The translations under genes and the position numbers were made by a program. Positions 16,047 through 26,030 of a stretch of DNA of 28,889 nt are shown one piece after another. The notes below the pieces were generated by a model. The model was given only the letters and a program-made list of their open reading frames with translations, searched no databases and was not told the origin of the DNA. The DNA is taken from positions 5,001 through 33,889 of the forward strand of contig LUCW03001100.1 of assembly GCA_001586965.3 (NCBI GenBank). The letters are read 5' to 3'. The stretch comes from Sphaeroforma sirkka (taxonomy: Eukaryota > Opisthokonta > Ichthyosporea > Ichthyophonida). The stretch's first letter is position 1. Each line of letters begins with the position of its first letter.

Positions 16047-16135
16047 TACGCATGCATGCATATATGGTATATTATAAATTTTGTATTATATATGTATGCA
16101 TCCATGCATCCATGCATCTATAAATATACATATGC

Positions 16136-16197
<62 letters not shown>

Positions 16198-16199
16198 TA

Positions 16200-16257
<58 letters not shown>

Positions 16258-16440
16258 CATATTATCTAATATTATATGTATTTATGTGTGTGTTTACACG
16301 TATGTGTGTGTGTGTGGGTTGTTGTTTATGAAGGTTTTTTTTGCGTGTGTGTGTGGGGGGTTGTTGTTTATGAGGGTTTGTGTGTGTGTGTGTGTGTATT
16401 AGTATATGTTGATGTATATGTATAATGATGTAGCTATATG
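15536..16440. repeat. Mixed low-complexity DNA with (TA)n and (TG)n tracts
   Basis: TG/TCCGTG-rich sequence (about 15590-15680) is followed by AT-rich degenerate repeats, (TA)n at about 16003-16038, and two long (TA)n runs at about 16145-16194 and 16204-16252. (TG)n-rich sequence runs to about 16400. A 16-base direct repeat, GGGTTGTTGTTTATGA, occurs at 16316-16331 and 16358-16373. No gene is seen. Confidence 0.9.
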
Positions 16441-17185
16441 TATGTGCGATGATGGTCCAGTATTATACTTGTGTTTCATCTTCTGCTGTTCTGCTAGTTC
16501 CGTTGATCGTGCCGTCTTTTAATGAAAGTTCTATGTTGTGTCGTGCAGTCGCTTCTGATTGTAGATACTTGTACAGCAATAATCAAACTGACTATCCGTT
16601 TTGTTATTATGGTCACTGATTGTTGGCTGGTCTAGATTTAGCACGAGAATCGCATGTAGCACTCAAATGACAATAATGGCAATCCCTTGACGGACAACGT
16701 CCACTTTTCGGCACAAACGAGTAGTATGATATGAGAGCTATCTACGTTTACAACAATAAACTGCGCTTTCTTATGCCGAGTCGTCGTTCATCGGTTATTG
16801 ACTTAGTTCACACTGATTATTTTCGCCGTAGCCATTTTTCTAGGTTACGCAATGAGTATACGTATACATACTAAACTCGCTGCTATAGTAACTTGTAACT
16901 TGTGGTTGTTCACATGAATCAGTAAACATGAAGCACCAGATTGAGCAAGAGTTTCCAAACTGAACTTTCAAAGGTACATATGTTGTTGATCCAAAACAAA
17001 CATGTACACAACTAGCAGGTGATGAACGTTCAATACACATATGCCTAGCTTTAATCTCGATTCACGAGCAACCATACTTGCTACCCACATAGACAGGCTA
17101 TAGAATTCTATTGCAAGACCTCATCAACGGATCAATTTATTTTCTTTATTGTATGTTTTACAATTTGGTGTTTAAGGGTTGACAT
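16441..17185. other. Downstream spacer of the U2 gene
   Basis: Normal-complexity sequence with no open frame I recognise. The minus-strand DNA just past the U2 3' end has no run of T residues of the kind that stops RNA polymerase III. This fits polymerase II transcription of U2. Confidence 0.45.
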
Positions 17186-17375
17186 ATGTGCACGGCCTTC
17201 GCGAAAGTGCGAAGGCAAAGGCCATGCGTGGAGGGGCCGTGAATAAATCCACTGCACCGCCTCCTATGTACAAAAAGTGTATTAATCATAGTTTCTACAT
17301 ATAGTAGAAAACCAGTGATTAAACTGATTAGAACAGATACTACACTTGATCTTAGCCAATCGGCCGAGAAGCGTT
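17186..17375 (-). ncRNA. U2 spliceosomal snRNA
   Basis: Read on the minus strand from 17375, the RNA starts AACGCUUCUCGGCC and continues GGCUAAGAUCAAGUGUAGUA, the nearly invariant 5' part of U2. The branch-point recognition sequence GUAGUA falls at nucleotides 33-38, exactly as in human U2. Stem IIa (AUCAGU/ACUGGU) and stem IIb (UUUCUAC/GUAGAAA, 7 bp perfect) follow. An Sm-type site (ACUUUUUGU) lies at about 98-106, then stem III (GGAGG...CCUCC around GUG/CAC). Stem IV (GCAUGGCC...GGCCGUGC with an inner CCUUUGC/GCGAAGG helix) ends near GUGCAC. The length of about 188-190 nt equals the usual size. U2 pairs with the intron branch site in the spliceosome. The exact 3' end is uncertain by a few bases. 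This call is close to certain. Confidence 0.97.
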
Positions 17376-17400
17376 ATCCAACATGCAGCAGTGGGGGCTG

Positions 17401-17409
17401 TATTTATAT
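17401..17409 (-). promoter_or_regulatory. TATA box of the U2 gene
   Basis: On the minus strand the sequence reads CATATAAATA, with the TATA element 26-34 bases before the first U2 nucleotide at 17375. The position is right for a TATA box. Together with the lack of a 3' T-run it suggests a TATA-containing snRNA promoter. I could not identify a proximal sequence element further upstream. Confidence 0.7.
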
Positions 17410-17970
17410 GCCTCTGAAGTGTTGAAAAATTGTGGGGTCGTTACTCGTTTCTCATTCTAGTTGTTGTTTTGTATTCATGTGTCGTAGACTCGTATGTCAA
17501 AGAAAGAGTACCGAAGTTTCGAAATTCATCCAAAGAGTGATATGTATCTATATTAGTACATAGTTATGATATTTGGACTTTTGGCGGGCTCAAGGTTAGT
17601 GTGATGACACACTGTGACAACCTGACAGTCTGACACTGACAAGTAGTCACAACTTCACAGGTTACAACTTTCACACATTCTCTGAAACGAGAACATATGT
17701 TTTACACCGCACACAAATCGATACAACTTACTAGTGCGTCCACCACCCTATCATCATATATTCGAAACCCTACTTGCTTCATTCCCAGCTACTTCCTCGG
17801 TTTACACGGAAATCGGCGTTCTACTGTTCTGGTTCACGTAGTAATGGTCTCATACAACGGCACTGGTACAGCACCGATAGTATCAAATATCAATCTCAAA
17901 TAACATCGGGAACTCAGATTAAGTATAGCTATATCGCTTACTTCCATCCACAGCTAGTAGTTCATACTTG
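17410..17970. promoter_or_regulatory. Divergent intergenic promoter region between U2 and dnaJ
   Basis: About 560 bases separate the U2 TATA box (minus strand) from the DnaJ start codon (plus strand), so both promoters should lie here. At 17513-17527 GAA and TTC triplets alternate (GAAGTTTCGAAATTC), one perfect nGAAnnTTCn pair plus an off-spaced pair, resembling a heat-shock element. At 17598-17613 an AGTGTG/CACACT inverted repeat opens a stretch rich in TGACA. No exon is recognised. Confidence 0.4.
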
Positions 17971-19905
17971 ATGCTACCCTTCCATACCGCATCACGCCGT
18001 GTTGCTTGCGGGCAAACGCCTGTAACACTGGTCAGCAGCCTGCGATCTTCTGCAAAGGACGCTCGCACAAGTGGTCACGCACGTACTAACGCATGTACCT
18101 TTCAGTTCAGGAGCCGCTGCATCAACTATCCAATCGACCCGTATGTGAGTGGGAGATGCACGCTGTGTGTCAGGAATCTGAGAACACAGGCACACCCTGG
18201 AGTGTCGGATGCGTCTGTGCGGACGCCATCAAGCGTGCGGCCTAGTTTGTGTGGTAGCAGCCTGAGTTCGGGAAATTCACTTCGCCGACGAACATATGGT
18301 AAGCTCGCCGCTGCAAGCATGTGCAGGTCTTGCCTAAACCCTAAAACCCCGTGTACATCGTCTCATCACTTGCTGTTTGATATACTGTGTGAGTTTAGAC
18401 CGCTAATAGAGGGTAAAGCCTCGATTAACCTCAAACTTGCGAAGACATTTTGTTCAGAATATATATGTATTTATGTATCAGTCGCGCCTATCAGTATATT
18501 TTATGTTTAGATGGTATATGTATATATCTATCAGTCGCATTATATATATATATATATATGTTTCATTCGTATTCATTAGTATATATTTCGTTTAGAAAAA
18601 AATATGTATATATGTATCATTCGCATCTATCAGTATGTGTTGTGCTTAGAATATATGTATATATGTATCATTCACATATTGTGTTTAGAACATATATGTA
18701 AGTTGTATCATTCGTATCTATCAGTATGTATTCTGTTTAGAATATATATGTATAATCAATATGTATGTTATTCAATGTATACATATATATATATATATAT
18801 GTGTGTGTGTATGTGTGTGCGTGTGTGTGCGTGTGTGTGTGTGTGTGTGTGTATTCTGATAAACATGGACTACTCTTACGGGGTCGCACATGTGTGTTTA
18901 CTTTCATGTCAAAGAGTAAAATTACAAACACTCCTTCCGTATACTACGCTCAACTTTAGGAACGCGGACTAACCGGAAAGACCACTACGAGATACTGGGT
19001 GTGGAGAGGTCGGCGAGTATAAGTGAAATCAAGCAGGCTTACTACACTGTAAGTTGAGTATGTCGTTTAGAAGGGAAGCTCCCATTTATAAGGTCAGTCA
19101 TGCTTCTGGGCTGAATGGACGTATTGTTTGTACGCTGTTTCGTAAATTGAAATTATGTCTTTAAGCCGGCCTGTGAATTCTATTCGGATTGGCTTAGGTG
19201 ATGGTTGGTTGCTCTGCCAGGTGATCTGGCATGTGTTCCTTCGTCGTGCGAGACCACCACCATATGCCTTGGATGTTACACACGAGAGTTACCTACTTGT
19301 CGACTCCTCAGCCAACATAGTGTTCTCCTGTCATGGGCGGCTGCAACCTGTTGCACTGCACTTCAATATCCCATATACGAGACGACTGCACCTTTTGATC
19401 GCTAGCAGTTAAACGTTGGTGCGTGGTTGCTCCTTTGAGATTTTAACTATTACGTGACTGTATTGCGTACATCTCTCTTCGTAGCTAGCCAAGAAGCACC
19501 ACCCCGACCGACAGAAGAAACAGAAGGGAAATCAGGAAGCCTTCAATCTCATCAGTGAAGCCTATCAGGTATAACTTAGCACTTTCTAATCGATATGCGT
19601 GGATGGCTTTAGAGAGTGTACTTACGATAGTCTCACCACTGTCGGGCAAATTGCGTTGCATACAAAGATGCCTACGTAGGTAAGTGTCTTTACACGCTTA
19701 GCCCTGCGACGAGAGATATTTCACGAGAATTATGATACGATGCCCGTTACTTCGCAAAGTAATAGTCACTGGGCTGTGGTGCAGAGTATCCGTGTGTTCA
19801 TACACTTTGGACTTGGTTAGCAGGCACAGAATCTATCACCACTTGTACTTAAGCAATGAATTCATAATTTGCACTCTAATATTATATACATATATATATA
19901 TGTGT

Positions 19906-19937
<32 letters not shown>

Positions 19938-19951
19938 TTGGTGTGCGTGCG

Positions 19952-19989
<38 letters not shown>

Positions 19990-20152
19990 TGTGTTTTGTA
20001 TACACATATATATATATATGTGTGTGTGTGTCGTTTTGTTTATGTGTGTATGTGTTTGTGTGTGTGTTGTTTCTTTGTGTGGTGTTTGTATGTGTGTGTT
20101 TATATTTATATATATATATATATATATCTAAGTATATGTATATGTGTATGTG

Positions 20153-20185
<33 letters not shown>

Positions 20186-20203
20186 AGGTGTGCGTGCGTA
20201 TAA

Positions 20204-20237
<34 letters not shown>

Positions 20238-23200
20238 GTGTGTGTGTCTGTGTCTGTGTGTGTGTGTGTGTGTAGGTGTGCGTGTGTGTGTGCCTGTGCC
20301 TGTGCGTGTGTGTGCGCACGTGTGTGTGTGTATGTCTGTGTTATTTACTGGTAGGCATAATAAACTGTGATATATTGGAAGGATATACTCGGAAACGCGC
20401 TCCCGGTTGGGTAGGTAGCTCGGTGTCTCCATGTGTGGGGTTCAATTCGTCACTCGCGTAATACGGCAGAGGTCATCGTACATTGGAAACAAGATCGCAG
20501 TTATCGTCAGGGCATTGTGTCTTTTATGTCGATATATCCACCAAATTTTCAGTGTCCAGTTGATCTTTCAGTTACTTTACTAATTTCAGCACTGCACCTG
20601 CATGTGTGTTTGATTGAGAGTCTGTATTCGACAACTCACTGAGCTTTATACTGTTTCCACTGATACAGATACTGAGCAACGAGAAGCTTCGACAGAGTTA
20701 TGACGAAGGTAACGGACCCGCCCCAAACGATCTGAGTTTCGATGCAGAGCAAATGCTCAGAGAATTTGAAAAGGCCTTCAACAAGGTGCGTTTGTAGTGA
20801 CCTGAGAAATGGTGTACATTACGCATGTGTGTGCTGTATTGCAGAGAGCGGCTCAGTACGTTTGTATGAGTTCTACGATGCGCCTTTCCTTGTCATTTTG
20901 TTTTGCTGTGTCTTTTTTTTAACGTGTGCATGCACAGAGCATGCCCTGTATTGATGAGAAAAAGCGCAGAATATTGAAAAGCGGGTGAACACGTTTAAAC
21001 CGGCTGAGATCGACGGTGGTGGGGTACCGTAGGCGTAGGAAAATATGCAATAGCGTCGTGGCCCTTTATGCAGTATGAGTGACAGGCTTGTTATGGCTCT
21101 ACAACGATAGTGTCCTTTGGCTAAGTTGTAGAAGGTGCCTTAGTGCTAGTTGTTGCCAGTGTGTGTAGTAGCTCATACGCCATGAATTAAGTCATCGACT
21201 TCCCTTGAGCTAGCTAGTAGCACCTTTTCTTATTCAAGATCACTCTTCTCTTATTGTGTGTACCAACCGTCCCGATCCACATCTTTCTAACACACAGGAG
21301 GGCAAAATAGAAGCCAACAGAAGGCCGGTGACCATACCCATACAACTCAATTTTCTCGCTGCAGTAAAGGGGTGTGAGGTAGATGTGTCCTATAGACTCA
21401 AGAAGAAGTGCGTGTCATGCAAAGGCTCAGGGGCTACGGCTGGGAGCCCTGCGCACGTGGTGTGTTCTAAGTGTGGCGGCGGGGGACTGGTGATGGTGCC
21501 TGCTTTCTTCATACTTGAGGCGCATGAGATTGACTGTCCGAAATGTAAGTATGGTTATACGCGTGTGTGTGTGTGTGTGTGTGTGGATCAGGTGGATTAT
21601 TTCCTGCCACGGTGGCTATCTGGTTGTTCTTGGTAGAGTGTTAGCCTTCGGCGAGGCATCTCTACACCTGTGAAGTGAGTATTTGGCCACTCTCAGTGGT
21701 TGGTTGGCAAATGAGCGAAGACTATTCACATTATGCAAATGGGCGTCTGACAACAATTGTAGCGTACGAGATAGTGAGGCTGCAGTTGTATATCTTCTTG
21801 TTTCATATTTTTGTGATGCATCAGAGAAGAGTTATGTACCAGTGATTATCAAGTGTTTCTCGGTTGGGAACTGATCGCCTTCAGTCGTCGGTTGTGAGGG
21901 TGCTCCCTGGTGTTTGCGTCCTTCCTGCAGCTTTTGGCGGGGAGTGCATTTGAGATATTGTCATCGTAATTTTGGGTCAATGAGGATTTACAATTCTGCC
22001 TTTGCGCGCTCTCCGGTGGCTCTGCACTGTCCTCATTTGGTCCAAACTCGGCTGTGTTTATAAATTAAACTTTGTGTAGTGACAACGATGACCACTGACG
22101 TCGGGAATCTATTTTACTTCGGATATAAACGTCCTGTATATTTATTGTATCTTACGTGTAAACGATGCACCGAAGTGTGTTCTACCCTTGTGCATAGTCA
22201 TCATTCGGTATCTCAAAAGGTCAAGGAATGTACAGCAAGTCTGAGTTCAAGTTATTTATACTCTGATACATTAAAGGCAGCGGTGAAGGTGTGATCGTAC
22301 CGGAACCGTGCCGAAGTTGTTTTGGTCGCGGAGCCGAGCATTCGACCGTAAACAAGAAAGTACAAATCCCGCCGGGTGTGGTCAATGGCCAAGAGATTCT
22401 GCTAGAAAAGTCTGGCCAGGCGGTTTTAATGCTGCACGGTGAGTGGTGTGTAGCTACTCAGCAGTGTATGCTGTCGATAGTAATTGATTGCAATGGCTGG
22501 TGTGCTTATTCCTTCACGCGCAATGTACCTGACCACATGCTTGTCTACGTGCGAGTTGTATACCCATACTGATATACATCGATCTCTTGTTGTCAGGTGT
22601 ATGCTTGCATCAGAGGTTTGCGCATATGAGTACATAAAGCACCGTGACACAAAACTTAGTAGGTGCAAATACAGTGTAATTTCAGGTGATATGTGTGCTG
22701 GTTTAGCCCACACACTTGACGTGGATAGAATGTTGTCTGAAATGATACGAGATCTCATACGTAGAAAAATCGAGACGCACTTTTACCTCTATATGTATCG
22801 TAGAAGTACCTTTTCTGTTGCGGTTTTTAGTTGTATGTGCTGCAGACTGCGATGACTTGAGTGCGTTCCTTTGCTATGTGAGTGGGTGTTCTCCTACTAT
22901 GTTATGTTCGTACCTACGCTGGTCATCTCACTTGTTGTAGTGTGAAGTGTGGATACATGTCTAAATTGAAAGGCAACGGAATAATGATTATATACACCAA
23001 GTCCCCATAGCAGACCACAATATCTTTGCTTTTCGCAGCTTGGCATAGACATAAAATCTATAGTATTGCGGCGTATAGGCTATCGTCTCACGCCGATCGC
23101 ATACTAAAAACAGTTGTAGGTGAATGTCTGGGCAAGAAATCGTTTCGTATGATCTATTCTGACATTCAAGCTTCACCCTTATAGTTGATGAGAGTAGCAA

Positions 23201-24079
23201 GACGTTCAAAAGAAAAAATATGGACATCTTCTCAACGATCAAAGTGTGTGCGCTGAGAGCGGCTCTTGGGGACGTACCGTGCAACGTGGAGACGGTTCAC
23301 GGAACACACTCGGTCGTGGTAAGTGAGCGTACGTGCATATGCTTGGCAAATAAAATTATGTGTAAACTCGCACACTTCTGGATGTGTATAAGTACATGGA
23401 TGCGTATAAGTACATGGTTTCATGTGTGAATGCATTCGTACGAGATCAGTTTCGAATGAGGAGACTGCTAGACAGGTTAGTCGTGCCCATAGTGCCATGT
23501 GTATGTAGTCGATGACTTAACTAAATAAGCATACAGAGGTAGTTGGTAGACGAAGGTGGGGCAGGAGATGATAGTGGTGTGTGAACTCATCTCTGTTGGA
23601 TTGTCCGCTAGTACGCGGTTCTAGGACAGACGATAGAAATGTCTGAGCAATGCAAACCACATCTCTGCGTGCTCGTACACGCCCAGATCACCTGATGTCA
23701 GCTTGTTTTTTCAAGGTTAGACCTAGTTTGATTGCGATGTCCACACACTACTACTCGCTTGTATTTGATACAGTTGCCTTCAGGCACGCAGCACGGGGAT
23801 GAGGTGCGCTTAGCTGGGAAGGGTATTCAAAGTCTGGAAGCTGATATACCGTCAGGCGCCCACGTCGGTGTGGTCAGGATAGTGGTGCCAAGGTAATATA
23901 TCCGCGCGGATAATGTAAATGGTGGTGGTGTAATGTCAATAATTTGTCCTATTATCTCACTAACCTACTTTATTATTGGAATGTGTTTGAACTTTACTAA
24001 TGATATTCTCTGTTGTTTGATCGACAGATTGCTGACGATCTCTCAGTCTGAACGATTAAGGAAGTTTGATGCTACTTGA
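17971..24079 (+). CDS. Class A DnaJ/Hsp40 co-chaperone, mitochondrial Mdj1/Tid1-like, 11 exons
   Basis: Exons 17971-18298, 18960-19048, 19485-19568, 20669-20785, 20970-21023, 21298-21544, 22277-22438, 22686-22700, 23185-23318, 23774-23892 and 24028-24079 join in frame to about 466 aa; exons 5 and 8 are tentative. Residues 1-110 are Arg/Ser-rich with few acidic residues, ending RRRTYG, as in a mitochondrial presequence. The J domain (about 117-180) carries DHYEILGVERSASISEIKQA and HPD at 145-147, needed to stimulate Hsp70 ATPase. Four intact zinc-binding CxxCxGxG motifs follow: CVSCKGSG, CSKCGGGG, CPKCSGEG (split by an intron) and CRSCFGRG. Client-binding domains include VQIPPGVVNGQEI, DIFSTIKVCALRAALGD and LPSGTQHGDEVRLAGKGI. 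The Gly/Phe-rich linker usual after the J domain is missing. The protein should act with mitochondrial Hsp70 in folding. The ATG at 17971 is the first after an in-frame stop at 17926. Confidence 0.93.
18456..18775 (+). repeat. Intronic minisatellite with TTTAG-ending units
   Basis: Five to six imperfect units of about 39-85 bp. A typical one reads AATATATGTATATATGTATC, then ATTCGCATCTATCAGTATG, then a TTG/TTC-rich stretch ending in TTTAG. Unit ends lie at about 18510, 18595, 18649 (CTTAG), 18688 and 18740. One unit has been enlarged by an internal (TA)n. Confidence 0.8.
18776..18852 (+). repeat. (TA)n(TG)n microsatellite in dnaJ intron 1
   Basis: (TA)n at about 18781-18800 is followed by TG/CG-rich (TG)n to about 18852. 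It directly follows the minisatellite. Confidence 0.93.
19569..20668 (+). other. dnaJ intron 3, 1.1 kb, microsatellite-rich
   Basis: The donor GTATAA follows the codons for AYQ, and the acceptor GATACAG precedes ILSNEKLRQ, phase 0 at both ends. The first ~310 bases are ordinary sequence. The middle holds the TA/TG block at 19886-20340. The remainder shows no feature. Confidence 0.85.
19886..20340 (+). repeat. Compound TA/TG microsatellite with a ~247-bp internal duplication
   Basis: (TA)n and (TG)n blocks alternate. The segment GGTGTGCGTGCGTATAAATA plus a following (TA)n occurs at about 19940 and again at about 20187, preceded each time by (TG)n. A third, partial copy (GGTGTGCGTGTG) starts near 20275. 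This implies the block was copied as a unit. Confidence 0.88.
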
Positions 24080-24095
24080 ATAATACTCTTAAGTG

Positions 24096-24101
24096 AATAA
24101 A
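24096..24101 (+). terminator. Poly(A) signal AATAAA of the dnaJ gene
   Basis: A canonical AATAAA lies 17 bases past the TGA stop at 24077-24079. This implies an unusually short 3' untranslated region if used. The position and strand fit well. Confidence 0.6.
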
Positions 24102-24610
24102 CTAGTATCCGCCTGAACGGCACTACACAATAATCGAATTCGTGCGTGTCCGTTTGAGAGCTGAGTTTATTGCTGGATCGTTATTCAAGTGCTCCTGTGT
24201 GAATGACTGAGAACAGGAACTCAAAATCTATTTATGTGTGTAGCCTTCATCTGTGTATTCTTCACGCTACCTTCAACCATTGCTAGATGACGGTTATAAA
24301 ATGACAGGCCCGAACCGCGAATCGTTTTTGAACGTACAAAACATTTGATCGAGTTAAACAAAAATAACTAAACTTATAATCAATCATCGACAGTTTAAAG
24401 GAATTGAAAAACCCGTGTACTTTGGTACATAGGTCTATGCATACGCCCCCAAGCCTGTAAAGTTGTATCAAATATATGATTCCTGTATAGTGCCAATACT
24501 GAGCTGCCGAGCGAAATCAACCCGTGTTATCCATTGAGAAACTGTCGTGAGTTTCACGATGTGTGACCATCTCACTTGGCGTGAGCTAAAATTGGTATGC
24601 TCTCGCAATA
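24102..24610. other. Spacer after dnaJ
   Basis: Normal-complexity sequence with no recognisable exon, RNA gene or repeat. Confidence 0.45.
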
Positions 24611-24611
24611 C

Positions 24612-24653
<42 letters not shown>

Positions 24654-24700
24654 ATGTGTGTGTGTATGTATGTATGTATGTATGTATGTATGTATGTACA

Positions 24701-24754
<54 letters not shown>

Positions 24755-24765
24755 ATGTATGTATG

Positions 24766-24818
<53 letters not shown>
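24612..24818 (+). repeat. Compound (TA)(TG)(TATG) microsatellite, duplicated
   Basis: The order is (TA)n, (TG)n, (TATG)n (about 24664-24698), then (TA)n again, (TG)n (about 24719-24738), a second (TATG)n (about 24739-24770) and a terminal (TA)n to about 24818. The same three-part order occurs twice. Confidence 0.93.
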
Positions 24819-24820
<2 letters not shown>

Positions 24821-24821
24821 A

Positions 24822-26030
24822 TCTTGTTCCTGATATACAACCTCAATTGATGTTTAAGTGCGTTCCGCTAGCCTGCGAGCTTTACTATGGTTCATACGTC
24901 GTTTTGTATTGAATGGTATGTTTTCACGCTCTGCTTAAAATCTGTAATTTGGCATACTCATGATTCATCTGGGTTTAAAAATTAGTCTGATGAGTTCATC
25001 ACCTTCAACTTTCTAGGTTTGTAGTGTCCTGTAATACCATAACGTCGTGCCGTTTCTCAAATTTCTGCTCACACTAATGTTTTAAAATGGTGTCGCTCCA
25101 CTTTCTGCTGTTGCAGGGCGTCGAATCTCATTGCAACTGATAGTTGTTAGACATGATACCATATTTTCGAGACTAGCCCCTCATCAAAGTCTGCGTTCGT
25201 TGTTGAAACCTTCGACCGCAACAACTCTCAAACCGGAACTCACCGAAACATTGTGATCGATCACTAGGCATATGATTTTGTTGCTATCTCTCATTTATGT
25301 ATATATCAGCAAAGGTTTTTGTTTTCACCCACGTTCGAAACTTATCATGAGCACTAAAGAAAATAAACCATAAGACGACAGTATATACTGTATCTCCGAC
25401 CGGTTTCTCCAATTTTAGTCTCTCCGAACTTCCCCACACAAAATTCCTTGTGCAACCCTCCTGGTGCCCCACCGGTTTTTTGAACCGAGCTAATGTTATT
25501 TAGCCATCATCATCCCTCTTCAGATCTCTTTGCAGTGAAACCAATTGCACAACTCTGCTGATACTTTTGAATTGAAGTCAGTTTGATACAGCGCCAAAAC
25601 CACTAGGCTGTTTCTGTCTGCTCCATTCGCAATATGATTATCGCCGCGGCTGAACTGGTAGTTTTATCTTCTCCGCAAGCCATGCGATCCCTAATTAGCT
25701 CAGAATGCCACGATACAGTGAATGATACCAGGATAGTACTTGGATATAAGGAGATTCAAACCGCAACCTACGCCCTTTGTGTGCTCTATTTAATACATCC
25801 TTCCACACTATAAAGTTTATTTGTGATTCCTACGAGCTGTACCGCGCACACACATATTAAACCTAGAACCCCCCTCTCACCAAAAAACCAAAACAGTGAC
25901 CAGAGTGGTGTTGAAGGTATATGGTATGAGTCGCGTTTTAAACTTTTGTTGTTCGATGCGACAGACGGTTGGCTTTATATATCAGTACAATTGATAGGAT
26001 TTTATAATTTATTAATTTAAACTAAGTTCA
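24822..26030. other. Spacer without recognised genes
   Basis: Short open frames exist on both strands (for example 25823-26020 plus and 25284-25472 minus), but none has a recognisable domain. Nothing else is supported. Confidence 0.45.

Larger units (their letters stand above)
18299..18959 (+). other. dnaJ intron 1 with minisatellite and microsatellite
   Basis: This GT-AG intron (GTAAGC ... CTTTAG) splits a Gly codon between the presequence exon and the J-domain exon. It contains the ~50-bp minisatellite at 18456-18775 and a (TA)n(TG)n tract at about 18780-18852. Confidence 0.85.

Noticed and set aside
20380..20470. A tRNA-like stretch with GGGTTCAATTCGTC
   Set aside because: It superficially resembles a B box, but no acceptor stem, D arm or anticodon arm could be folded, and it sits within a dnaJ intron.
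22686..22860. Longer reading of the candidate dnaJ microexon, through GDMCAGLAHTLDVD
   Set aside because: Beyond the first few residues it does not resemble any DnaJ segment, and the frame lacks the expected strand before DESSKTFKR.
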